From Lysobacteraceae bacterium (lineage in GTDB: Bacteria > Pseudomonadota > Gammaproteobacteria > Xanthomonadales > Wenzhouxiangellaceae), in NCBI GenBank assembly GCA_020201235.1, contig JAIVHD010000071.1:1-11379 (forward strand): DNA of 11,379 bases, in the 5' to 3' direction. Positions within the stretch are counted from its first letter, which is position 1. The number at the start of each line of letters is the position of its first letter. The notes under the pieces are model-generated. The model did no database searches, was not told the DNA's origin, and saw nothing but the letters and a program-made list of their open reading frames with translations. A program made the position numbers and the translations under genes. Shown here piece by piece: positions 6,547-11,379 of the stretch.

Positions 6547-8242
6547 GCAACCTCTGATTAAATCGTCACGGGCGCGGCGGGGTCTTTGCGGGCGGCTTCG
6601 ACCTGGCTTGATTTGGGTTCGCGCTGCCTGCCTGCTGCTGGCAACACTGGGGATGTGCGCTGCGGCCGAAGATTCGACGGTGGGCACCTGGTTTGAAATC
6701 GACCAGCTGAACGCCGGCCTGGGCGAACCGCCCGACGATCTGGCACGCGCCACGCCGCGCGAAACGGTTAGTGGGTTTCTGCGACTGACAGAACAGAATC
6801 GCCTCGACGCGGCCGCCCACATGCTTGACCTGGGTCATCTGGATCCGGCCGAACAGTCCAGCCGCGGACCGGAGTTGGTGCGCAAGCTAAACGAGATCCT
6901 GGACCGCACGGCGGCCATCGATTGGGGCAGTATCTCCAACCGACCCGACGCCTTGCTTGAAGCTGGCACCAGCGATACGCCGCAGATTGGTGAATCTCGT
7001 CGGAGTCTGCGTATGCGTGTTCTCGACCTCGACCGACGGCCGGCCGAAATCCGGCTGAATCGCGTCAAGGCAGCCGAGGCCGATCCCGTATGGCTTTTTT
7101 CTGCCCAGACCGTGCGCGATATCGATGCCCTGCATGCGCGTTATGGCCCCGGGTGGCTGGAACGGAAGCTGCCTTCGGTCTTGCGTCAAGAGGCTTTCAT
7201 GGGCACGCGGGTCTGGGAGTGGCTGGTTTTCCCACTGATCATTGGCGCGCTGATTGTGCTCGGCATCCCGGTACGTCGATTAACGGGCTGGATCGGATGC
7301 GCCGTGCCGGTCGGCTGGATCAACCGGGCCGCCGTTGGCATGCACACGCCGTTGACGATTGCCCTGATGGCGATTGTGGGCCTTGTCATCATGAGCTCGA
7401 CGATGAACTTCTCCGGCCCGTTTTACCGCATTTTGGTATTCACATTGGTGGGCCTGACGATCGTCGGTCTGACCTTCGCCGCCTTGCGTGCCATCGATAC
7501 CACGCTCGAGGTGGCGACCGAGCACTTCGCCGCTCTTATCGATGACTCGGCTGATCACGAAAAACGCGAAATGTACACCTTCATCTACGCGCTGCGCCGT
7601 CTTGTATTGCTGGCAGCGATCGTCATCAGTATCGCGCTGTTGCTGACCCAGCTGCGGCTGTTCGATAACGTCGGTGTAACGCTACTTGCCTCGGCAGGCG
7701 TGATCACGGTGATCCTCGGCATTGCGGGGCAGACCGTGTTCGGCAATATTCTCGCAAGTCTGCAGATTGCAATTGCAAAACCGATTCGCATCGGCGATGC
7801 GGTCGAGTACGATGGCAAATGGGCCTATGTCGAATCGATCTACTTCACATTTCTGGTCGTGCGCACCTGGGACGGCCGAAGACTGGTCATACCGGTGCAG
7901 TATTTCATTTCACATCCGTTCGAGAACTGGTCGATGGTCGACTCCTGCGTTACCCGAAGCTTTTCGCTCAAGCTCGACCATAGCGCCCAACCCGATCAAC
8001 TGCGCGAGGTATTCGATCAGCTTGTCGAGGACGAGGACAGGGCAATCCGCGATGTAATGACCATGATGGTGGTCAGCGACCACACCGAGGAGTACCAAGA
8101 AATTACCTTTCTTGCCACCGCTTCGAATCCCAGCGAAGCCTGGATGATGCACATGAAACTTCGAGAATCCATGGGCAATTGGATTCGCGAACAGCATCCG
8201 GAATGGTGGCCTGTCGAACGCATCACAATGCGCCGGCGCTGA
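6536..8242 (+). CDS. MscS-family mechanosensitive channel with N-terminal periplasmic region
   Basis: A 568-residue protein, about twice the length of E. coli MscS. Residues 22-44 look like a signal peptide ending in CAAA. Residues 45-220 form a soluble, mostly helical region without recognisable motifs. Membrane segments follow at about 228-245, 272-288, 296-316 and 352-371. The pore helix is at about 378-410 (VTLLASAGVITVILGIAGQT), directly followed by the MscS beta domain (ILASLQIAIAKPIRIGDAV, then VIPVQYFISHPFENWS) and a C-terminal cytoplasmic domain. Such channels release solutes under hypo-osmotic stress. The ATG at 6536 overlaps the dehydrogenase stop by 11 bp, so the two are probably co-translated. 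The physiological link between them is unclear. Some relatives may respond to ligands or modulators rather than tension alone. Confidence 0.9.
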   Translation: MLIKQPLIKSSRARRGLCGRLRPGLIWVRAACLLLATLGMCAAAEDSTVGTWFEIDQLNAGLGEPPDDLARATPRETVSGFLRLTEQNRLDAAAHMLDLGHLDPAEQSSRGPELVRKLNEILDRTAAIDWGSISNRPDALLEAGTSDTPQIGESRRSLRMRVLDLDRRPAEIRLNRVKAAEADPVWLFSAQTVRDIDALHARYGPGWLERKLPSVLRQEAFMGTRVWEWLVFPLIIGALIVLGIPVRRLTGWIGCAVPVGWINRAAVGMHTPLTIALMAIVGLVIMSSTMNFSGPFYRILVFTLVGLTIVGLTFAALRAIDTTLEVATEHFAALIDDSADHEKREMYTFIYALRRLVLLAAIVISIALLLTQLRLFDNVGVTLLASAGVITVILGIAGQTVFGNILASLQIAIAKPIRIGDAVEYDGKWAYVESIYFTFLVVRTWDGRRLVIPVQYFISHPFENWSMVDSCVTRSFSLKLDHSAQPDQLREVFDQLVEDEDRAIRDVMTMMVVSDHTEEYQEITFLATASNPSEAWMMHMKLRESMGNWIREQHPEWWPVERITMRRR

Positions 8243-8590
8243 ACTTCTGGATGCCCTGAAAGACCCCGCGCCTCATTCCCCTGAAGCCTGGGATACGGAT
8301 CTGCCGCATCGGATCTACAGTCGGTTTTACTTGGATAAAGGCAGCAACGGATTCGCAGGGTCAGGTTCCCGAATGCTTTGGGTTCGGGCGCACGATGGCG
8401 CACCGACCTGTCTCCTCCGGGCTTGTGTCCCTTAAGATGCCTGCCCTGACGGGCTTTACGTGGCGCTCGATCCAGTCCTGCCAAGCAGCGGAACCCTGGC
8501 CACCCTCATCGGTCGATGAAGCTTCAAATTAGTCAATACCGGTCCCCCGCGTCAAGCCCACGTTGCTCTCAACACCTTTCTTTTTCCGGC
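8243..8590. other. 350-bp stretch without a convincing gene
   Basis: Both strands were read and no family was recognised. It holds one imperfectly placed hairpin (CCCGAA 8368-8373 with TTCGGG 8383-8388, 9-nt loop) with no T run behind it. Because the last codons of a higB toxin follow at once, the body of that gene was probably here and has been replaced or eroded. Confidence 0.5.
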
Positions 8591-8629
8591 AAAGAGGCAC
8601 GCAACGTTGAAATTGTTGACTACCACTAG
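8591..8629 (+). pseudogene. higB: C-terminal remnant of a HigB toxin
   Basis: Reading to the TAG at 8627-8629 gives KEARNVEIVDYH, the characteristic end of HigB/RelE-type mRNA interferases (typically a -VEIVDYH or -VDYxDYH tail). The preceding bases contain a phe-phe-arg-like stretch (about 8576-8590, PFFFR) that fits the family in another frame. Beyond that no HigB sequence is visible, although the family is usually about 90-95 residues. The remnant lies directly upstream of an intact higA, the normal higBA gene order, which supports the reading. No active toxin can be made. Confidence 0.65.
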
Positions 8630-8709
8630 AGGCGACTAGCGGCTAAATGGACATGACGACCCGGAATCACGAAGTCGAACGGGAAATGGACTCTCGGAGG
8701 AATAAAGGC

Positions 8710-9027
8710 ATGCTTACCACAGGAAATGGAATGCGCCCGATTCACCCGGGCGAAATCTTGCGCGAAGAATACCTGGCGCCGTTGGACATGAGCGTCAACG
8801 CCCTGGCCAAGGCGCTGCGAGTGGACGCCACACGCATGAACGAAATCGTGCGCGAGCGGCGCCGGGTGACGCCAGACACCGCCGAGCGGCTGGCGCGCTA
8901 TTTCAGCACCGCACCGCAATTCTGGATGAATCTGCAGATCCAGTATGACCTGAAGGAATTCGAAGCCAGCGAAGAAGCTGCCGAAATCGCGCGCGATGTG
9001 CAGCCGCGGAAGGGCGCAACGGCGTGA
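8710..9027 (+). CDS. higA: HigA-family antitoxin, orphaned
   Basis: A 105-residue XRE-type DNA-binding antitoxin. The opening motif MRPIHPGEILREEYLAPL (residues 8-25) is the hallmark of HigA. The helix-turn-helix spans about residues 28-50 (MSVNALAKALRVDATRMNEIV), then VTPDTAERLARYFSTAPQFWMNLQIQYDL, also typical. I chose ATG 8710 because GGAGG (8696-8700) lies 9 nt upstream and the family N-terminus is short; an in-frame ATG at 8647 would add 21 residues without family support and without a good SD. HigA normally neutralises HigB and represses its own operon. Here the toxin is reduced to a few codons, so the protein can act only as a DNA-binding regulator or as an antidote to a HigB encoded elsewhere. 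Confidence 0.9.
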   Translation: MLTTGNGMRPIHPGEILREEYLAPLDMSVNALAKALRVDATRMNEIVRERRRVTPDTAERLARYFSTAPQFWMNLQIQYDLKEFEASEEAAEIARDVQPRKGATA

Positions 9028-9094
9028 CACCAAATGCGGCTGGTGGCCGTATGCAAGAAACAAGACCCCACCGTGCGCAGCACGGCGGTCCGGG

Positions 9095-9219
9095 GCGGGC
9101 CGCGGCGCCCATGCGGGGGCAAGGCACGCTACCCCTTATTCCCGCACACGCGGGCATCCAGCCAATCCAGCCATCCGGCGCAGCCGGATACAAGCCCGCC
9201 CTGAAGAGGCGCATGCCTC
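9095..9219 (+). repeat. Three-hairpin extragenic repeat, copy 1
   Basis: This is a direct copy of the element at 9946-10070. Positions 9156-9202 match 10008-10054 at 45 of 47 bases. It folds into three successive hairpins: CCCGC (9141-9145) with GCGGG (9150-9154); ATCCGGC (9173-9179) with GCCGGAT (9183-9189), loop GCA; and GAGGC (9206-9210) with GCCTC (9215-9219), loop GCAT. The first hairpin belongs to the widespread proteobacterial TTCCCGC...GCGGGAA type of dispersed repeat. A further hairpin (CCGTGC 9071-9076, GCACGG 9080-9085) lies just before it. Confidence 0.85.
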
Positions 9220-9262
9220 AACACAGTTTTATCCCACAATTTTTATCCCACAATCTTGCCAA

Positions 9263-9292
9263 ATGAGTAAAAAAAGTATAAATTATACTCAT
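9263..9292 (+). promoter_or_regulatory. Palindromic promoter/operator of brnTA
   Basis: Two nested inverted repeats end at the brnT start: AGTATA (9275-9280) with TATACT (9284-9289), and ATGAGTA (9263-9269) with TACTCAT (9286-9292). TATAAA (9277-9282) within them can serve as a -10, with TTGCCA (9256-9261) as a -35 at a short 15-bp spacing. No Shine-Dalgarno precedes the ATG at 9291, so the mRNA may be leaderless. The BrnTA complex is the likely repressor by family precedent. Confidence 0.55.
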
Positions 9293-9554
9293 GAGTGATT
9301 TTGAGTTCGATGACGACAAGAGCACGGCCAACCTTGAAAAGCATGGAATCGACTTTCAGGCGGCTCAGGAACTGTGGAAAGATCCGGATCTTCTTGAAAT
9401 ACAGGCAAAATCTGAAGACGAACGCCGGTTCATTGTTGTAGGCCTTATTGGTGCACGGCACTGGTCTGCTGTCGTTACGTACCGAAACCAGAGAATACGT
9501 CTGATTTCGGTCAGGCGCTCCCGCGAGAAAGAGGTAGAGCTATATGAAAGCTGA
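9291..9554 (+). CDS. brnT: BrnT-family ribonuclease toxin
   Basis: An 87-residue protein of normal BrnT length. It shows the family pattern FEFDDDKSTANLEKHGIDFQAA (residues 4-25), the DERR motif (43-46) and the C-terminal RIRLISVRRSREKEVELYE (68-86). BrnT is a RelE-like RNase that halts translation and is neutralised by BrnA, whose gene follows. The two genes overlap by 11 bp. The ATG at 9291 has no SD and lies at the end of a palindrome, which suggests a leaderless transcript; no other start would keep the conserved N-terminus. The DNA here looks more AT-rich than the left half of the window, which fits acquisition. All expected landmarks are present, so I expect an active toxin. Confidence 0.9.
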   Translation: MSDFEFDDDKSTANLEKHGIDFQAAQELWKDPDLLEIQAKSEDERRFIVVGLIGARHWSAVVTYRNQRIRLISVRRSREKEVELYES

Positions 9555-9813
9555 GGAGTTTGAAAAGAAGTTTGACGAAGGAAAGGAAGACATCGTCAAT
9601 GATCTTGATCTTTCCACCGCACGGCGTGCCAATCAAGAGCAAAAACGCATAAACGTCGACTTCCCGTCGTGGGTGGTCGAATCTCTGGATCGGGAAGCGG
9701 CGCGTATAGGTGTCACGCGGCAATCGATCATCAAAGTCTGGTTGGTAGAGCGCCTCAAAGCTGAATCTGCCAGCAACCCGCTCAATGGTGATGCCGCAAG
9801 CGGCGCGCGTTAG
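9544..9813 (+). CDS. brnA: BrnA-family antitoxin (ribbon-helix-helix)
   Basis: An 89-residue partner of the preceding BrnT. Residues 1-33 (MKAEEFEKKFDEGKED, then LDLSTARRANQEQKR) are the toxin-binding part typical of this antitoxin. Residues 35-72 (RINVDFPSWVVESLDREAA, then GVTRQSIIKVWLVERL) are a ribbon-helix-helix DNA-binding domain. The start at 9544 overlaps the brnT end by 11 bp and has GAGG (9531-9534) 9 nt upstream. In brnTA systems the antitoxin follows the toxin and represses the operon through a promoter palindrome, as is present here. The last 13 or so residues (SNPLNGDAASGAR) are not family-like and run towards the downstream repeat region. Confidence 0.9.
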   Translation: MKAEEFEKKFDEGKEDIVNDLDLSTARRANQEQKRINVDFPSWVVESLDREAARIGVTRQSIIKVWLVERLKAESASNPLNGDAASGAR

Positions 9814-9945
9814 CGGAGGCGGGATTCTCTCGCGTCTGCCCTGGCTGTGTTTGACCGGTTGGGAGCGTTATTCGGACTCCGTCCGAGGGGTTGTGGTGAA
9901 CCGGGCACCGGCGCCGGCCGCGTCATCGGCCACAGCGATCCCTGA
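9814..9945. other. Spacer after brnA
   Basis: No gene is visible. It contains one small hairpin, TCGGAC (9872-9877) with GTCCGA (9881-9886), followed by GGGG rather than a T run, so it is not a standard terminator. Confidence 0.4.
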
Positions 9946-10070
9946 CGGGCTGGCGCGCCGATGCGGGGAGGATAGGGCACGCTACCGTCGTTCCCGCGCA
10001 CGCGGGAATCCAGCCAAACCAGCCATCCGGCGCAGCCGGATACAAGGCCGCCCTCGAAAGGCTCATGCCT
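9946..10070 (+). repeat. Three-hairpin extragenic repeat, copy 2
   Basis: This is the downstream direct copy, about 850 bp from copy 1, so the two bracket brnTA. The hairpins are TTCCCGCG (9991-9998) with CGCGGGAA (10001-10008); ATCCGGC (10025-10031) with GCCGGAT (10035-10041); and AGGC (10059-10062) with GCCT (10067-10070). The second hairpin is identical to copy 1. The first and third differ in sequence but keep their stems, and the first is more perfect here. Confidence 0.85.
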
Positions 10071-10160
10071 GCGCTTGCCCGGACCGGCGCTTCAGTTCTG
10101 ATATTCAATACCCGGCGTTTTCGTCGATCATTTTCAAGTTAAATTTTTGCAGCATCCTCA

Positions 10161-10189
10161 CCGACTATGATGTAATACAATGTAGTCGG
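10161..10189 (+). promoter_or_regulatory. 29-bp operator/promoter of the parDE-like pair
   Basis: A long dyad: CCGACTA (10161-10167) with TAGTCGG (10183-10189) outside, and TGTA (10171-10174) with TACA (10176-10179) inside, centred on A10175. Only the two 3-nt spacers break the symmetry. Possible -10 hexamers (TATGAT 10166-10171, TGTAAT 10171-10176, TACAAT 10176-10181) lie within it, so a bound antitoxin would block transcription. It sits 20 nt before the antitoxin ATG. Confidence 0.7.
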
Positions 10190-10208
10190 TCTTCTAGAGG
10201 ATACCGCC

Positions 10209-10481
10209 ATGAGTGTTACTACAGTTCGCCTTCAGGCAGAAGTTGAACAGCGCCTGGAAGCAATCGCCAGCAGGCTCAACCGGAGTAAAGGCTGGGTAAT
10301 CAACCAGGCGCTTTCGGAATACATCGAAAAACAACAGCTTGAACAGGAGCATTGGAAGCAAACGCTGGAGGCGATGGAGTCAGCCGCCCAGGGAAAAGTG
10401 GTTGATGCCAGCGAGGTCCATAGTTGGCTCAATAGCTGGGGAAGCGAAAAAGAGCTGGATGCGCCGAGATCGGGTAAGTGA
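10209..10481 (+). CDS. parD: ParD/RHH-type antitoxin
   Basis: A 90-residue ribbon-helix-helix protein. TTVRLQAEVEQRLEAIASRLNRSKGWVINQALSEYIE (residues 4-39) matches the CopG/ParD DNA-binding fold: a beta strand, a first helix and a second helix with the N-terminal turn NRSKGW. The C-terminal part (about 40-85, rich in Glu, Gln and Lys) would wrap the toxin. It is followed by a ParE-like toxin whose GTG overlaps its TGA (GTGA), so translation is coupled. GAGG (10197-10200) gives a good SD 8 nt from the ATG at 10209. The large dyad just upstream is its likely binding site. The subfamily name is by fold and partner; a RelB-type label would also be acceptable. Confidence 0.88.
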   Translation: MSVTTVRLQAEVEQRLEAIASRLNRSKGWVINQALSEYIEKQQLEQEHWKQTLEAMESAAQGKVVDASEVHSWLNSWGSEKELDAPRSGK

Positions 10482-10759
10482 AACTGGTTTACACGGACGA
10501 AGCCATTGAAGATTTAAAGCGTCTGAGGGAGTTCATCGCAGTCCACAATCGCCCGGCGGCAGCCAGGATCGCCACCGAACTGGTTGGTAAAATCGAATTG
10601 CTTGCAGATTTTCCGAAAATGGGCACGCCAGTTGAAATGGCACCGGTGCCTGACTCTGTTCGAGATATGGTTTTCGGAAAGTACGTCGTTCGATATTCGG
10701 TTCATGCCAGTGCCATCATCATTCTCCGGGTATGGCATGGCCTTGAAGGTGAACGATAG
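10478..10759 (+). CDS. parE: ParE/RelE-family toxin
   Basis: A 93-residue protein of the RelE/ParE superfamily with the family landmarks in order: MKLVYTDEAIEDLKRLREFI (1-20), AAARIATELVGKIELL (28-43), FPKMGTP (46-52) and the C-terminal barrel DMVFGKYVVRYSVHASAIIILRVWHG (64-89). ParE members poison DNA gyrase, RelE members cut mRNA in the ribosome. The sequence looks closer to ParE, but the target cannot be proved from it. It starts at GTG 10478, overlapping the antitoxin stop by 4 bp. The length is full and no break is seen, so the module looks functional. Confidence 0.9.
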   Translation: MKLVYTDEAIEDLKRLREFIAVHNRPAAARIATELVGKIELLADFPKMGTPVEMAPVPDSVRDMVFGKYVVRYSVHASAIIILRVWHGLEGER

Positions 10760-10771
10760 CAATTTAACCGA

Positions 10772-10791
10772 GCGCGGCACTCGCGCGTTTT
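10772..10791 (+). terminator. Weak intrinsic terminator candidate after parE
   Basis: GCGCG (10772-10776) and CGCGC (10782-10786) form a 5-bp stem with a 5-nt loop, followed by G and TTTT (10788-10791), just 12 bp after the toxin stop. The stem is short, so efficiency is uncertain. The remaining sequence up to 10960 shows no gene. Confidence 0.35.
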
Positions 10792-10970
10792 GAAACCAGT
10801 TCCTGACTTCAATCACTTCCTGAACAGGGTAGATGAAGCCGAAAGGTGGGTGGAATGGTCGCCAAACGATAGGCGGGATGGGGCAGTCGAATCGAGTCGG
10901 GTTGATGCATAGCTGATGACCAGACCTGATCCTCACTTGCCCGCGTTCCAGCCGTCCTGGCGCACGTTGA

Positions 10971-11008
10971 TTGACTTCGTGAAATGAATGGCATATGCTG
11001 CGGCATAT
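10971..11008 (+). promoter_or_regulatory. vapBC promoter with overlapping operator
   Basis: TTGACT (10971-10976) and TATGCT (10994-10999) are separated by 17 bp, a good sigma-70 promoter. Over the -10, ATATGC (10993-10998) and GCATAT (11003-11008) form an inverted repeat with a 4-nt centre, as expected for a VapB-bound autorepression site. The start of transcription would lie near 11006. Confidence 0.65.
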
Positions 11009-11031
11009 ATTCAATCTCGGAGGAGTCACCA

Positions 11032-11274
11032 ATGACGAGTTCGCAACGGCATGTCCGCCTTTTTCGCAACGGACGCAATCAGGCAGTCCGCATCCCCCGC
11101 GAGTTCGAGCTCGAGGGCGAGGAGGCGATCCTCCACAAGGAAGGTGACCGCCTGATCCTGGAGCCGGTGCGCAAGGGCCGACTGCTGGCTTTGCTCACCT
11201 CTCTGGAACCGCTCGAGGAACCCTTTCCCGAGGTGGATGAGGGCCTGGCATCGCTTGACGAAGTGAACCTGTGA
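11032..11274 (+). CDS. vapB: VapB-type antitoxin (AbrB fold)
   Basis: An 80-residue antitoxin. Residues 7-47 (HVRLFRNGRNQAVRIPREFEL, then EEAILHKEGDRLILEPV) are the swapped-hairpin AbrB/SpoVT DNA-binding domain typical of VapB. The acidic C-terminal tail (LEPLEEPFPEVDEGL) is the usual toxin-contacting part. GGAGGAG (11019-11025) lies 6 nt before ATG 11032, which settles that start over the in-frame ATG at 10984. The stop overlaps the GTG of the PIN-domain toxin behind it (GTGA). A promoter with an operator palindrome sits directly upstream. Confidence 0.92.
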   Translation: MTSSQRHVRLFRNGRNQAVRIPREFELEGEEAILHKEGDRLILEPVRKGRLLALLTSLEPLEEPFPEVDEGLASLDEVNL

Positions 11275-11379
11275 CCGGCCCGCTGGCCTACCTGCTGGAT
11301 ACCAACATTCTTTCCGACCTGGTGCGCAATCCGCAGGGCGTCGTAGCGGCTCGCATCGCCGATGTTGGCGAAGACGCCG
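11271..11379 (+). CDS. vapC: VapC-type PIN-domain toxin, partial (runs off window)
   Basis: The first 36 codons of a PIN-domain ribonuclease: TGPLAYLLDTNILSDLVRNPQG, then VVAARI. The LLDTNILSD segment holds the first catalytic aspartate of VapC toxins, which cleave initiator tRNA or other RNAs with magnesium. Translation starts at GTG 11271, overlapping the vapB stop by 4 bp. The remaining acidic residues lie beyond the window, so whether the toxin is complete cannot be judged. Confidence 0.9.
   Translation, partial: MTGPLAYLLDTNILSDLVRNPQGVVAARIADVGEDA

Noticed and set aside
8368..8388. Hairpin CCCGAA/TTCGGG as terminator of the channel gene
   Set aside because: It is 125 bp past the stop, has a short stem with a 9-nt loop and no T run behind it.
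8647..8709. Longer HigA start at ATG 8647
   Set aside because: It has no good SD, and the extra 21 residues are not part of the HigA family; GGAGG at 8696-8700 points to 8710.
9095..10070. CRISPR array
   Set aside because: There are only two repeat copies, 850 bp apart with genes between; there are no regular spacers and no cas genes.
10792..10960. Minus-strand frame across the parE-vapB spacer
   Set aside because: It runs antisense into parE, has no SD and no family I recognise, so there is not enough support to list it as a gene.
10984..11031. Longer VapB start at ATG 10984
   Set aside because: It would start inside the promoter and operator; GGAGGAG before 11032 marks the true start.

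Overview
The window is high-GC bacterial DNA that most resembles a Gammaproteobacterium. The grounds are a WS/DGAT-type acyltransferase next to alpha/beta hydrolases, a PQQ-type aldose dehydrogenase, an MscS channel and a dense set of proteobacterial toxin-antitoxin (TA) families. The genus cannot be named from the sequence. All recognisable genes are on the + strand except a decayed adenosine deaminase at the left edge.

Left part (1-2972), lipid locus. A minus-strand adenosine deaminase remnant has lost its 5' end and its middle. It is followed by a tight + strand unit: a wax ester synthase/diacylglycerol acyltransferase, an intact alpha/beta hydrolase with a full Ser-Asp-His triad, and a second, internally deleted alpha/beta hydrolase. 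Stop/start codons overlap at both junctions. The first two genes could make and turn over neutral lipid. The third keeps only the two ends of its fold.

Middle (2973-8242), envelope genes. A signal-peptide protein of unknown function with a lone Cys-Gly-Cys motif and a small cupin protein stand as single genes. After about 620 bp with no convincing gene come a five-TM-anchored PQQ-type sugar dehydrogenase and, overlapping it by 11 bp, a large MscS-family channel. The spacer before the cupin gene and the 620-bp gap share a diverged dyad-containing repeat. The gap also holds a perfect 11-bp stem-loop with an eight-C loop.

Right part (8243-11379), TA cluster. Four TA loci lie head to tail in under 2.8 kb. 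They are a higBA locus whose toxin is reduced to its last codons, an intact brnTA pair, an intact parDE-like pair, and a vapBC pair whose toxin runs off the window. The brnTA pair lies between two direct copies of a three-hairpin extragenic repeat. Each intact TA unit has a palindrome over its promoter region, as expected for self-repressed TA operons. The brnTA coding DNA looks more AT-rich than the left half.

I found no clearly new system. The most unusual features are three genes with preserved ends and lost middles, the diverged repeat pair, the repeat-flanked TA array, and the sugar dehydrogenase start, where the only strong Shine-Dalgarno points to an ATC codon.
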